From Corynebacterium guangdongense (GTDB taxonomy: Bacteria; Actinomycetota; Actinomycetes; Mycobacteriales; Mycobacteriaceae), in the NCBI RefSeq assembly GCF_030408915.1, contig NZ_CP047654.1, positions 806,001 to 870,000 of the forward strand: a DNA stretch of 64,000 nucleotides, written 5' to 3'. How positions within the stretch are numbered: the stretch's first letter is position 1; each line of letters opens with the position of its first letter. Of this stretch, positions 38,274 through 47,082 are shown in pieces. Under the pieces are notes generated by a model that saw only the letters and a program-made list of their open reading frames with translations, was not told where the DNA came from and made no database searches. The translations under genes were made by a program, and so were the position numbers.

Positions 38274-41035
38274 TCATCACGCTGGGCGACGTTCTCCGCC
38301 CGGCCGCTGCGCAGGTGCAGGAGGGCGAAGAACGCGCCGGCGAGCAGGGGAACGACCAGCAACAGCGCCACGACTTCCGCCCATTCCACCCGGAGGTAGA
38401 CGAAATCGCCGCGCAGGACGAGATCGCCGTTGACGGTCGACACCGGGGTCCGCAGCATCGCCACCGCGGCCAGGTGGCCGGCGAGCAGCCCGGTGCCGGC
38501 GCCGACGAAGGCCAGCAACCAGGCGGAGGCCGCAGCGATCCTCGCCGCCGTTCCCGGGGCCGCGCCCAGGGCGGCCAGCTGGTCGTAACGTCGCCGATCC
38601 CGGACGGATCCCAGGGCGGATATCAACGAGACGATCGCGAAGGCGCCGAGCGCCAGGATCCCCGCGACCTGCCAGTAGAAGGCCCGCGGCGCGGAGGACT
38701 GGGTGTTGAAGAACAGCGAGTAGTTCGGGTCGCCGACGCTCACCGCCCGCTGCGCCCTGTCACGTTCGGCGGAGCTCGGGGTCTCGGTGGTCAGGGCCGC
38801 GAAGCCCGAGAGCCGGGTCTGCGCCCCGAACTGCGCCACCAGCGGGGCAGTGATCAGCATCGGGCCGTTGTAGCCCTCCGGGAGGGCCGGGACCACGGCG
38901 ACGTCGGTGAGCAGCGTCGTCTCCTCCTCCGGCCCCTCGCTACTTTCTCCGACAGAGCGGACCACCTTCAGCGGCCGAGGCGAGCCGAGACTTTCGTGAT
39001 CCCTGCTGACGATGACCGCCGGGCGATTGAGGGCCGCCACCGCCAGGGCGTGGGCTCGGGGATCCGACCACGTGAATAGGTCGAGCAGCCTCTCCGAGGC
39101 CACCAGGGGGCCGCCGCTCATCGCGAGCGGGGAGTGCGCCGTGTACGAGCGCAGGTAGGCCAGGCACGTGGCGGAGAGCTCGGGATCGTCGAGGAGCCTG
39201 CGGGTGCTGTCGCCGCCTGGGCCCGGGTACCGGTCCCGGCAGACGCTCTGGTCCTCGAAGTACGCCCCCTGTCCGTAACCGGGTGCGACGTCGCCGGCGG
39301 TGGCCGGCTCGCCGAACACGACCTCCTCGATGGCCACGACCGTCGACGTGGGCACGCTAGACGCGAGGGAGTCCATCGCCCTGTTCAGCCCCGCCTCCGT
39401 CGCCACGCTCGGCTTCCCGTCGTAGGGGCGGCCCATGGGGAGGTGCTGGACGGTGACGAGATTGAGGGGGTGGACGCTCTCCGCCTCCGCCCGTGTGCGC
39501 GCCTCCATGGTGCGCAAGGTCACCAGACTCGCGCTGGCGAGGAAGACTACGACGACGATCGCCGCGATCGCCGCCGTCGACGTCAACGCCCGCCGCCGGG
39601 CGTCCCGCCCCGCCATCCGCCAGGCCAGGCCGGCACGGTCGGTCAGCCGGGACACCAGCAGCAGGACCGCGGGCACGCTCGCGGCCAATGCCACGACGAT
39701 GATCAGGACAAGCACCGGATACGCGGGATTGAAGAAAGGGAAATAGATGAGGCGGTCGTCGCTGCCGACAACGGCGCGCGCGACCACCCGCGCCACCAGC
39801 CAGCCCACCGCCACCGTCACCAGCACCACCGGACCGGTGGCCATCGTCTTCCGCCACCCGGTGATCCGGTCGGTCTCCGCCCCCGACATGCCGGCTGCGG
39901 CGGTGGACCGCTCGACCCGGTCGGCGGGCAGCGACGCGGACAGGACGGAGATTCCGACGGTGACCACCCACAGCATCGCCAGCGTGGCCCACAGAACAGT
40001 GAAGGGCCACCCGGTGAAGACGACCCGCCAGGTGATCGCCGCGGCGCCGGCCCCGAGCACGACGCCGGTGGTGGCCCCGAGCACCCCGGCGATGGCCCCG
40101 TAGGCGAGGACCGCCCACCAGATGTGCTTCGGGGCCGCGCCCTGCGCCCGCATCAGCGCGTAATTGCGGGTCTGGCGGGCGGCCGCGATGGTGAACACCG
40201 GGGACATGATCAGCACCAGGATGAACAGCCCGATCAGGAGGACGGACACCCGCCCGGCGGTGAAGGAGAGCAGCTGACCAGGGGACATGGACCCCAGGTA
40301 GGACGGGTCCGGGGAACGCCGGCCCGGCAGCTGCGCCGACTGGACGGTGAACCCGGCCTCCTCCAATCGGCGGGCGTCCTCCTCAGTCAGCGGGCGGGGT
40401 CCGGAGATCTGCCACTGCATGATCCCGCCCACGACGGCGGGGTCCTCCTCCGGAGCCACCAGCGTCGTTCCGGTCGCCAGCGCCGTCTCACCGGGGGTGA
40501 AACCGCTGACGGTGAGCTCGATCGGCTCCTGGCCGAGCATGATCCTCACCGGGTCCCCGACAGTCACCCCGTATTCGCGCCGCAGCCGGGTCGGCACCAT
40601 CACTTCGCCTGGGCCCGGCGCGTGCCCGACCGGCGGGGAGAAATCCTCCGGCAGCGCCTCGGTCGGCAGTTGGACGGCGCTCACGTCGGCGGTGAAGTTT
40701 CGGCCGCTGACCATCCCGTAGAGGTGGTCGACGAAGAAATGGGACTCGAACTGCGACGGCAGGGCCGCCGCAACGTCCTCCCCGCTGGGGCAGTCGACCG
40801 GTCGGCGGAAGGCCCCGCCGGGTCTTTCCGGCTCGACACAGGCCGCGTAGTCGACGCTGACGGTGGCCTGGGAGCCGGGGACCCGGGTGGAGAACTGAGC
40901 GGAATCGGTCCACAGCCACTGGAAGGACAGCACGGCGACAGGCAGCGCGATGAGCAGAACGGCCACCAGGATGCGCTGCGGGTGGCGGATGGCGTCGCGC
41001 CGGGTGGGGCGAACGGCGGCGGCCAGGGAGCTCAT
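38270..41035 (-). CDS. ABC transporter permease, FtsX/MacB-like
   Basis: A 921-residue permease with two FtsX-type halves. A first span after residue 20 is followed by an extracellular domain (about 40-260), a cluster of spans (about 265-460), a second domain, and three spans near the C-terminus (about 780-905). This eight-to-ten-span layout is typical of permeases that export lipids, peptides or drugs or act as mechanotransmitters. Its ATG overlaps the end of the ATPase gene (ATGA), so the two are coupled. Substrate unknown; the PadR regulator suggests a role in stress or drug response. Confidence 0.85.
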   Translation of the reverse strand: MSSLAAAVRPTRRDAIRHPQRILVAVLLIALPVAVLSFQWLWTDSAQFSTRVPGSQATVSVDYAACVEPERPGGAFRRPVDCPSGEDVAAALPSQFESHFFVDHLYGMVSGRNFTADVSAVQLPTEALPEDFSPPVGHAPGPGEVMVPTRLRREYGVTVGDPVRIMLGQEPIELTVSGFTPGETALATGTTLVAPEEDPAVVGGIMQWQISGPRPLTEEDARRLEEAGFTVQSAQLPGRRSPDPSYLGSMSPGQLLSFTAGRVSVLLIGLFILVLIMSPVFTIAAARQTRNYALMRAQGAAPKHIWWAVLAYGAIAGVLGATTGVVLGAGAAAITWRVVFTGWPFTVLWATLAMLWVVTVGISVLSASLPADRVERSTAAAGMSGAETDRITGWRKTMATGPVVLVTVAVGWLVARVVARAVVGSDDRLIYFPFFNPAYPVLVLIIVVALAASVPAVLLLVSRLTDRAGLAWRMAGRDARRRALTSTAAIAAIVVVVFLASASLVTLRTMEARTRAEAESVHPLNLVTVQHLPMGRPYDGKPSVATEAGLNRAMDSLASSVPTSTVVAIEEVVFGEPATAGDVAPGYGQGAYFEDQSVCRDRYPGPGGDSTRRLLDDPELSATCLAYLRSYTAHSPLAMSGGPLVASERLLDLFTWSDPRAHALAVAALNRPAVIVSRDHESLGSPRPLKVVRSVGESSEGPEEETTLLTDVAVVPALPEGYNGPMLITAPLVAQFGAQTRLSGFAALTTETPSSAERDRAQRAVSVGDPNYSLFFNTQSSAPRAFYWQVAGILALGAFAIVSLISALGSVRDRRRYDQLAALGAAPGTAARIAAASAWLLAFVGAGTGLLAGHLAAVAMLRTPVSTVNGDLVLRGDFVYLRVEWAEVVALLLVVPLLAGAFFALLHLRSGRAENVAQRDD

Positions 41036-41727
41036 CGCCGCGACTCCTCCTCTCCGGTGAGCCGGCCGTCGCGGACGAACACGACCCGGTCCGCCCAGCC
41101 CGCGAAACGCGGTTCATGGGTGACCAGCAGCGCCGAGGCGCCGGCGTCGACGCGGGAACGCAAGAGCCGGAGGATTTCGTCACCAGTCGTGGTGTCCAGT
41201 GCACCGGTGGGCTCATCGGCGAGCAGCAGTCTGCGCTCGCCGACCAGCGCCCGGGCGATCGCGACGCGCTGCGCCTGGCCGCCCGAAATCTCCTCGGGGA
41301 AGCGCTCACCCACGCCGTCGAGGCCAACCTCGGCGAGGGCCCGCGCGGCGGCGGCACGGCACTGGACTCGGGAGGCACCGTCGAGCTCCAGCGGCAGTGC
41401 GACGTTCTCCGCGACGGTGAGGGTGTCGATGAGGTTGAAGCGCTGGAAGACGATGCCGATGTGGCGTCGGCGGAGCTCAGCGGCGGCGGCTCGGGAGAAC
41501 CCCGAGGCACTCCGGCCGTCGACGAGCACGCGGCCCGAGGAGGGGCGCTGCAGCAGTCCGGCGACGTTGAGCAGGGTCGACTTACCGGAACCGGAGGGAC
41601 CCATGACGGCGACGAGCTCACCCGGGCGCAGCGCCAGGCTCACCCCGTCGAGTGCCGTGACCTGGCGGGCGCCGACGCCGAAGACGCAGGTGACCCCCTC
41701 CAGTTGCAGTGGAAGTCGCGCGCTCAC
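41032..41727 (-). CDS. ABC transporter ATPase, LolD/MacB type
   Basis: A 231-residue ATPase with Walker A MGPSGSGKSTLLNV, Q-loop FQRFNL, signature ISGGQAQRVAIARALV, Walker B LLLADEPTGALD and the H-loop TH in LLVTHEPRFAG. It starts with GTG 41727 overlapping the stop of the PadR gene (GTGA), and its end overlaps the permease start. It powers the partner permease. Confidence 0.92.
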   Translation of the reverse strand: MSARLPLQLEGVTCVFGVGARQVTALDGVSLALRPGELVAVMGPSGSGKSTLLNVAGLLQRPSSGRVLVDGRSASGFSRAAAAELRRRHIGIVFQRFNLIDTLTVAENVALPLELDGASRVQCRAAAARALAEVGLDGVGERFPEEISGGQAQRVAIARALVGERRLLLADEPTGALDTTTGDEILRLLRSRVDAGASALLVTHEPRFAGWADRVVFVRDGRLTGEEESRR

Positions 41728-42239
41728 GGACTGCGCTCTTCTCGATGGAGGGCCTCCACCCTGTCGAGGAAGCGGATCTCGGCCTCCAGGTCGAGGATCC
41801 GTCGCTCGGACTGCAGCCGACTGACGGCGGGGAAGGCGGGGAGACGCCGGGAGAGGTGGGTGACCGCGCGCAGTCGTTCCAGGGCGGCGTGGCGTTGGGC
41901 GTCGAGAAGCGCGGTGAGGTCGAACCCGCCGGCGGTGGAAAGGGAAATCTTCATGACGAGCTCATCGTGCTCGTCGAGGCGGCGAACGACGGCCGTGCTG
42001 AACCAGCGGTCCGTGTCCGCGCGGCCGGCGGCGGTCGGCCGGTAGCGGACGGCGTCACGACCTGCCCCGCCCGCGGTCTCGATGAGACCGTCGCGCTCGA
42101 GGCGGGAGAGGGCCCGGGCGATCTGCTCGGCGCTGAGGGGCCAGACGCCCTCGGTGAGTTCGGTGAAACGGGTCCGCAGCCCATCGGCTGAGTTGGGGGC
42201 CTCGCCCAGCAGCGCCAGCAACGAGTGTTTCACTGGCAT
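41724..42239 (-). CDS. PadR-family transcriptional regulator of the ABC operon
   Basis: A 171-residue regulator. The winged helix at the N-terminus (SLLALLGEAPNSADGLRTRF ... RALSRLERDGLIE) is followed by the PadR C-terminal helices, ending in a coiled-coil-like ERRILDLEAEIRFLDRVEAL that would mediate dimerisation. It is the first gene of a three-gene operon with overlapping stops and starts, a common arrangement in which PadR represses its own operon until an inducer or drug binds. GGAGG lies about 11 bases before ATG 42239. Confidence 0.82.
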   Translation of the reverse strand: MPVKHSLLALLGEAPNSADGLRTRFTELTEGVWPLSAEQIARALSRLERDGLIETAGGAGRDAVRYRPTAAGRADTDRWFSTAVVRRLDEHDELVMKISLSTAGGFDLTALLDAQRHAALERLRAVTHLSRRLPAFPAVSRLQSERRILDLEAEIRFLDRVEALHREERSP

Positions 42240-42262
42240 GGCATCAGCGCCTCCGGCTCTGG

Positions 42263-42305
42263 CCCGGGATTCCCGGGGCGGGTGAGTGACTTACCTGCCA
42301 AGGTA
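42263..42305 (-). promoter_or_regulatory. Operator/promoter region of the PadR operon
   Basis: TACCT-GCCA-AGGTA (42292-42305) is a perfect-arm dyad about 55 bases before the PadR start. CCCGGGA-T-TCCCGGG (42263-42277) is a second palindrome closer to the gene. One is a likely self-repression site. Confidence 0.35.
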
Positions 42306-42393
42306 CTCCGGAAATTCCCGCCAAACCAGGGAAAATGACTGACGACCAGCCGAGACGTCTTCCCCAAGCCGCCTCGACCGGCCGTCAGTGCGC

Positions 42394-42416
42394 CACGCCC
42401 GCTCAGAGGGCGTGGA
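42394..42416 (-). terminator. Hairpin after the first M23 peptidase gene
   Basis: CCACGCCC and GGGCGTGG arms with a 7-base loop, 10 bases beyond the stop of the M23 gene. No T tract. Confidence 0.4.
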
Positions 42417-42425
42417 GAGTGTGGG

Positions 42426-43274
42426 TTATTGGCGCGCCGCGTGGACGGAGATGCCCTGGTCGGCGAACCACCTGACCGGGTCCACGGGGGTGGAACCGTC
42501 CGGCCAGATCTCGAAGTGCAGGTGCGGTCCGGTGGATCGGCCCTCGTTGCCCATCAGCGCGATGGTCTCGCCCGCCGAGACCCGTTGGCCGACGCCGACG
42601 AAGTAGGTGGCCATGTGGCCGTAGACCGACTTCTCGCCGTTGTCGTGCTCGACGACGACCCAGTTCCCGTAGCCCTGGGCGGGGCCCGCGTTGACGACGG
42701 TGCCGTCCATGGCGGCCTTGATCGGCGTGCCGATGGGGTTGGCGACGTCGATACCGTTGTGGATAGCGTTGCCACGCTGGCCGTAGCCGGAGGTGAAGCT
42801 GCCCTTGGTCGGGAACACCACGGTGCGCCCGTCGGCGGTCTCACCGACGTCGGCGGGCTTGTCCAGTGCCTCGAGGATCGGCTCCTGGCCGGTGAACTCG
42901 GTGCCGAACGGCTCGTCGCCGAGCGTGCGGGGGTCGTACACGATGAAAGTGATGTTGCCGTTCTCGTCGGCCGGGGTGGTGGCGCCGATCGGGGTGGTGT
43001 CACTCTGGGCGTCCTCCAGGGAGATCTCGGCGCCGTAACCGGTGATGGCGCTGGCGGCCGAGTTCGCCGCCTGCAGGCTGCTGACGATCTCCGTCGCCGA
43101 GGCGGCCAGGGACGCCGGGTCCGAATTCAGCGAGAACTGCGCTCCGTTGACGTCGAACTGCAGCGCCCCGGCCGGGGCCGCCAGCACGGACGTGGCGCCC
43201 AGGGAGAGGGAGACCATGGTCGTGATCAGTGCGGTGCGCAGCGGGCGGCGGAATCGGCGTGAGGTGGAGTGCAT
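42426..43274 (-). CDS. Secreted M23 (LytM) metallopeptidase
   Basis: A 282-residue exported protein with a Sec signal peptide (basic MHSTSRRFRRPLRT then a hydrophobic run to about residue 33), a linker of about 110 residues, and a C-terminal LytM domain. GYGQRGNAIHNGIDVANPIG has the zinc His and Asp, and STGPHLHFEI the HxH motif, so all zinc ligands are present. It probably cleaves peptidoglycan cross-bridges during growth or division. The start at 43274 is the first residue of the signal peptide, with GAGG 3 bases upstream. The longer open frame above it is not coding. Confidence 0.85.
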   Translation of the reverse strand: MHSTSRRFRRPLRTALITTMVSLSLGATSVLAAPAGALQFDVNGAQFSLNSDPASLAASATEIVSSLQAANSAASAITGYGAEISLEDAQSDTTPIGATTPADENGNITFIVYDPRTLGDEPFGTEFTGQEPILEALDKPADVGETADGRTVVFPTKGSFTSGYGQRGNAIHNGIDVANPIGTPIKAAMDGTVVNAGPAQGYGNWVVVEHDNGEKSVYGHMATYFVGVGQRVSAGETIALMGNEGRSTGPHLHFEIWPDGSTPVDPVRWFADQGISVHAARQ

Positions 43275-43695
43275 GTCCTCGTTCTTTCGTCGGCCGCGTC
43301 GGCCAGGGGCTGACACGGGAGCGGTCCCTGGGGAGTCGCGCGTACGGAGTCCTCGCGTAGTAACAGAAGTGTCACAAGTGGCGAACGAGTCACAATGTAC
43401 CTTCTGGGGCAGGAGCGGGCAATGTGAAAACGACGGGTGACGTGCCCGGATAGGGCGCACGCCTGTTCGATGTCCGCCGTGTCGGCGCAGGTGCGGTGAC
43501 CGCGGCCTGAATCGCCCGGCGAATCGGGCAACCGTTTCCTGGCGGGTGTAGGGGGCGGGGGTGGTTCGATGCGGGGACGTGTCCGACACGCGGGCCCGGG
43601 CGACTTCTGGGCCAGCGCCGGGCGGGCGGGTCCGGAAAACGGCGAAACGGCCCCCGCGGACAAGTCCGCGGGGGCCGACGTGAGAAGAGGGCGGC
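43275..43695 (-). promoter_or_regulatory. Regulatory gap between two M23 genes
   Basis: This 420-base stretch has no gene. It holds the promoter of the downstream M23 gene, minus-strand TTGCCC-17-TACATT (plus 43394-43422), and repeats of GTNAC: GTAAC-N6-GTCAC at 43360-43375 and another GTCAC at 43389-43393. Such direct repeats resemble sites of the envelope regulator MtrA, which controls peptidoglycan hydrolase genes in corynebacteria. The part near 43480-43640 is GC-rich with no clear feature. Confidence 0.4.
43649..43676 (-). terminator. Terminator of the second M23 gene
   Basis: Perfect 13-base arms GGCCCCCGCGGAC and GTCCGCGGGGGCC with a 2-base loop. The minus-strand continuation is GTTTCGCCGTTTT. 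Confidence 0.75.
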
Positions 43696-44472
43696 TTAGG
43701 AGATGGCGACCCCGCGCTCGGCGAACCAGGCGACCGGGTCGACCGCGCCCATGCCGGCCGGGTGAATCTCGAAGTGCAGGTGGGAACCGGTGGAGAAGCC
43801 CTCGTTGCCCATGCCGGCGATGTTCTGGCCGGCGTGGACGCGCTCGCCGACGCCGACGTTGAGGGAGACCATGTGTCCGTAGACGGAGATGGAGCCGTCG
43901 TCGTGCTGGATGCGGATCCAGTTGCCGTAGCCGGAGGCCGGGCCGGAGTTGATGACGGTGCCGTCCATGATCGCCAGGATCGGGGTGCCGACGGCGTTGG
44001 CGATGTCGATGCCGGCGTGCAGGCTTCCCCACCGCATGCCGAAGCCGGAGGTGAAGACGCCCTCGGCCGGGCGGGCCACGGACGGGGCGCGGGCGGCGAT
44101 GTCGGCGGCGGCGCGCTCCTCGGCGGCCTTGATGGCCTTGTCGAGCTGGGTCTCCAGACCGGTGACGGGCTTGTACTCGGCGATCGGGAGGATCTGCGGG
44201 GAGAGCTCCCCGAGGGCGGAGGAGCCGACGGCGGGAGCCTCCTCGACGGGGGGGATGGCGACGGCATTGGCGGCAAAGGCGTACTCGGCGACCGGGGCGG
44301 CGGTTTCCTCGGCGTTGTCGGCCTGCAGCTGGGCGGCGGTGGCGCCTCCGACGCTGGCGGAGGAGGCGGCGCCGGCGGCGATCGCGACGAGGGCTACGCG
44401 CCCCTTGGAGGTCTGCGAGGTGGTTACCTTGCGGTGCTTCCCTCCACGGGACCGCTGAGCGTTCTGTCGCAC
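43696..44472 (-). CDS. Secreted M23 (LytM) metallopeptidase, paralogue
   Basis: A 258-residue protein. A basic N-terminus with RSRGGKHRK precedes a short hydrophobic stretch (about residues 26-47), then an Ala/Glu-rich region predicted helical (LDKAIKAAEERAAADIAA), and a LytM domain with SLHAGIDIANAVG and STGSHLHFEI, keeping all zinc ligands. It starts with GTG 44472 with AGAAGAA upstream. About half its LytM residues match those of the M23 protein next door, so the two are probably a tandem duplication with different linkers. Likely a peptidoglycan endopeptidase. Confidence 0.82.
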   Translation of the reverse strand: MRQNAQRSRGGKHRKVTTSQTSKGRVALVAIAAGAASSASVGGATAAQLQADNAEETAAPVAEYAFAANAVAIPPVEEAPAVGSSALGELSPQILPIAEYKPVTGLETQLDKAIKAAEERAAADIAARAPSVARPAEGVFTSGFGMRWGSLHAGIDIANAVGTPILAIMDGTVINSGPASGYGNWIRIQHDDGSISVYGHMVSLNVGVGERVHAGQNIAGMGNEGFSTGSHLHFEIHPAGMGAVDPVAWFAERGVAIS

Positions 44473-44755
44473 TTGTATTCTTCTTTCGTTTCTCTGCCTG
44501 AGGTCGTGATTGCCGGAGCAATCTTGCCAGTCTGCTGTCAGACTTTTGTGACCATCCCGTGATCTACGAAAAGTCACAATAGCGTCTCAATTCCGGTGGA
44601 GCAACCGAACGGTCGGAGGGTGATTATCGATTCCCGTACCCGAATCGTTACGTCCCAGCGTGTGGGCATGTTTCCCCGCTTTAAAAATGTGACGTATCCC
44701 TGCCCCCGACGTGCCGTCCCCGCGGACTCACACCGGCGTGGCACAGTGTTAGGCG
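44473..44755. promoter_or_regulatory. Divergent region between M23 and DUF6350 genes
   Basis: No gene is seen. It contains GTGAC-N6-GTGAT (44548-44563) and a GTCAC (44573-44577), the same repeat type as upstream of the other M23 gene. CAGTGT lies 6 bases before ATG 44756, a leaderless-type promoter for the DUF6350 gene. Confidence 0.4.
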
Positions 44756-46402
44756 ATGAGTAAGAAGACCAGCCCCCAGTCGCGCCCCGCCCGGAATTCG
44801 CGGTCCCGGGGCCCCTCGACGGCGCGTGCGACCTCGGCGTCACGGCTCACCGGCCGGGGTGCGACGGCACCACGGACGGCCCGGGCCGGGAAGGGCGCCG
44901 CCGACCCGCGGGAAGGGGCGGTGCGGCCGACCAGCCTGGCCGGCCGCCTCCGCCGCTTCGCCCCGGTCGTCGGAATTCCCGAGGCCGTCATCGTGCTGAC
45001 CATTCTCGTGCTGGCCCTCGGCGGGCTGATGCTGAGCGCCACCCCTCTGGCCTACTTCCCGCTCGCCGTGGGCGAGATGTGGCTGGTGGTGACGCTCGCC
45101 CCCGTGGTCATCGAGGGCGTGACCGTATCGTTCCTGCCGATGCTGCCCGCCATCGGGTTGATCGGTCTCCTCAGCTACCGGATCCGGCGGGCCATCCGCG
45201 CGCGGGTGAGCATGATCGACCTCGCGGTCCTGCTGCTGTGCGTCATCCTCATCCCGTCGCTGATCACCGGCGCGGCCTGGCTCATGGTGTGGGACGCCGC
45301 CAAGGTCTACCCCGTTGAGGCCCCGCCGCTGTGGGAAGCGCTACTGCGCACCGTGGTCGTCCATGTGACCGCGCTGGTCATCGGCATGGGGCAGCGACTG
45401 TGGCGGGCGGTGGCGCGCCACTACTCCGTCCCGCCCGCGCTTGTCGACGGTGCGCGCGACGCCTGGCGCTTCTTCTTCCGGCTGTCGGTGGCGGCGCTGC
45501 TGCTCCTTCTTGCCCTGCTCGCCTTCGGCTGGTCGCGGCAGGCGGGTCTGCTCGCGGAATTCCCGGACCTGTCGACCTCGGGGATGGCCGCCCTCGTCGC
45601 CCTCAGCCTCGCCTATCTTCCGAACGCGATCATCGCGGCGGGGGCGGTCCTGCTGGGTTCGGAATTCCACATCGGTGACGCCAGCGCCTCCCTGTTCAGC
45701 ATTCATCTGGTGCCGCTGCCGCCGCTGCCGATCGCGGCGGCTATCCCGGGCGGGGTCGCCCCCTGGGCGCCGGTCCTGCTGCTCATCACCGCCGGCGTCG
45801 CCTCCTGGGTCATGGTCACGGCCCGGCCGGACGTCACCCGCGCGCTCGGCGCCGCCGGGGGCGCGGCGCTGATCGCGGCGACCGCGACCTTCCTTGGCGG
45901 GGGGGAACTCGGCTGGTACGGCGCCACCGGCGCCTCCCTTCCACTGACGACGGTGCTGGCCGCCGTGTGGCTCGGCGCCATCGGAGTCGCGACCGCCGGC
46001 GCTCTTGCGCTGACGGCTCGGCGGAGCCGACGCGCGGAGCAGGCGGAGGCAGGGGAGGGGACGGCCGACGACGCCCCGGAGGAGGACGTCGAGCCGGGCG
46101 ACACCGAACCGGCGGACGGGGCGCCGGACGAGACTGCGGCGGCAGGGAACGTGGACTCGGACCCGGAGCCGGAGGAGTCCGCGCCGCCTGCAGAAGCCGC
46201 GGGCGACGTCACCGCCGATGTCGCCGAAGAAAAGACAGGACAAGAATCCGAGGAGGTGCCCGCGGAAGAACCGGGGCCGACGGAGGCCGACGCCGAGGCG
46301 CCGCAGCCGGAGGAAGGGGAGAAGGCCGGCGTCGACAAGCGGGCGGACCCGCCCGAAGAGGACCCGGCGGCGGCCGACGGGGCGCCGACCAAGGACGCCT
46401 AG
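44756..46402 (+). CDS. DUF6350 polytopic membrane protein
   Basis: A 548-residue membrane protein. A basic, Ser/Arg-rich cytoplasmic N-terminus (about 75 residues) is followed by ten or so hydrophobic spans between residues 75 and 420, then a highly acidic, low-complexity tail of about 125 residues rich in Glu, Asp, Pro and Ala. It lies immediately before purN, as the homologous gene Rv0955 does in mycobacteria. The function is not known. The acidic tail varies in this family and is probably disordered. Confidence 0.8.
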   Translation: MSKKTSPQSRPARNSRSRGPSTARATSASRLTGRGATAPRTARAGKGAADPREGAVRPTSLAGRLRRFAPVVGIPEAVIVLTILVLALGGLMLSATPLAYFPLAVGEMWLVVTLAPVVIEGVTVSFLPMLPAIGLIGLLSYRIRRAIRARVSMIDLAVLLLCVILIPSLITGAAWLMVWDAAKVYPVEAPPLWEALLRTVVVHVTALVIGMGQRLWRAVARHYSVPPALVDGARDAWRFFFRLSVAALLLLLALLAFGWSRQAGLLAEFPDLSTSGMAALVALSLAYLPNAIIAAGAVLLGSEFHIGDASASLFSIHLVPLPPLPIAAAIPGGVAPWAPVLLLITAGVASWVMVTARPDVTRALGAAGGAALIAATATFLGGGELGWYGATGASLPLTTVLAAVWLGAIGVATAGALALTARRSRRAEQAEAGEGTADDAPEEDVEPGDTEPADGAPDETAAAGNVDSDPEPEESAPPAEAAGDVTADVAEEKTGQESEEVPAEEPGPTEADAEAPQPEEGEKAGVDKRADPPEEDPAAADGAPTKDA

Positions 46403-46448
46403 CCTGTGCCCCGGCCGGCGGCGGATTAGGACGGGGTGTGCGAAGGAC

Positions 46449-46454
46449 TACACT
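46449..46454 (+). promoter_or_regulatory. -10 hexamer of the leaderless purN promoter
   Basis: TACACT lies exactly 7 bases before GTG 46462. Confidence 0.5.
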
Positions 46455-46461
46455 TGCGGGC

Positions 46462-47082
46462 GTGACTTCCACCGCACCGACAAGCCAGCCCCTCGCGGTC
46501 ACCGTACTCGTCTCCGGGACGGGTACCCTGCTGCAGTCCATTCTGGATAACCAGGATTCGTCCTATCGCGTCGTCCGGGTGATCTCCGACGTGGAGTGCG
46601 CGGCACTCGAGCGGGCGCGGGCGAACGGCATCGGCACAGATGTCGTGGCGCTGGGCCCGGACCGCGACGCCTGGAACGTCACGCTAGCTGACACGGTCGC
46701 GGCCTCGGAGCCGGACCTCGTCGTTTCCGCGGGATTCATGAAGATCCTCGGTTCCGCGTTCCTCGAACGATTCGGTGGACGCACCATCAACACCCATCCG
46801 GCGCTGCTGCCGGCTTTTCCCGGGGCCCACGCGGTGCGGGATGCCCTCGACTACGGCGTGAAGGTCACCGGCTCGACAGTCCACTACATCGACGCCGGCG
46901 TTGACACCGGTGAGATCATCGCGCAGAAGGCCATCGACGTCCTGCCGGACGACACCGAGGACACGCTGCACGAACGCATCAAACAGGTGGAACGAGCACT
47001 GATCGTGTCCGTCCTGCGCACCGCCCGCCCCGACACCACCAACTCCTCTGCGACAGGGAAGGTTCAATTCATCCATGAGTGA
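46462..47082 (+). CDS. purN: Phosphoribosylglycinamide formyltransferase
   Basis: A 206-residue PurN that transfers a formyl group from 10-formyl-tetrahydrofolate to GAR, the third purine step. [14 protein letters not shown] binds phosphate, [30 protein letters not shown] holds the catalytic Asn-His pair (INTHPALLP), and [18 protein letters not shown] the Asp. It uses GTG 46462, probably leaderless. Its last 8 bases overlap the purH start, so the pair is coupled. Confidence 0.93.
   Translation: MTSTAPTSQPLAVTVLVSGTGTLLQSILDNQDSSYRVVRVISDVECAALERARANGIGTDVVALGPDRDAWNVTLADTVAASEPDLVVSAGFMKILGSAFLERFGGRTINTHPALLPAFPGAHAVRDALDYGVKVTGSTVHYIDAGVDTGEIIAQKAIDVLPDDTEDTLHERIKQVERALIVSVLRTARPDTTNSSATGKVQFIHE

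Noticed and set aside
39134..41824. 896-codon plus-strand frame opposite the ABC permease
   Set aside because: Antisense shadow with no start signal and no domain.
43226..44521. Long alternative frame through both M23 genes, and extension of the first M23 gene up to 44276
   Set aside because: The signal peptide starts at 43274; upstream residues are out-of-frame reading of the second M23 gene.
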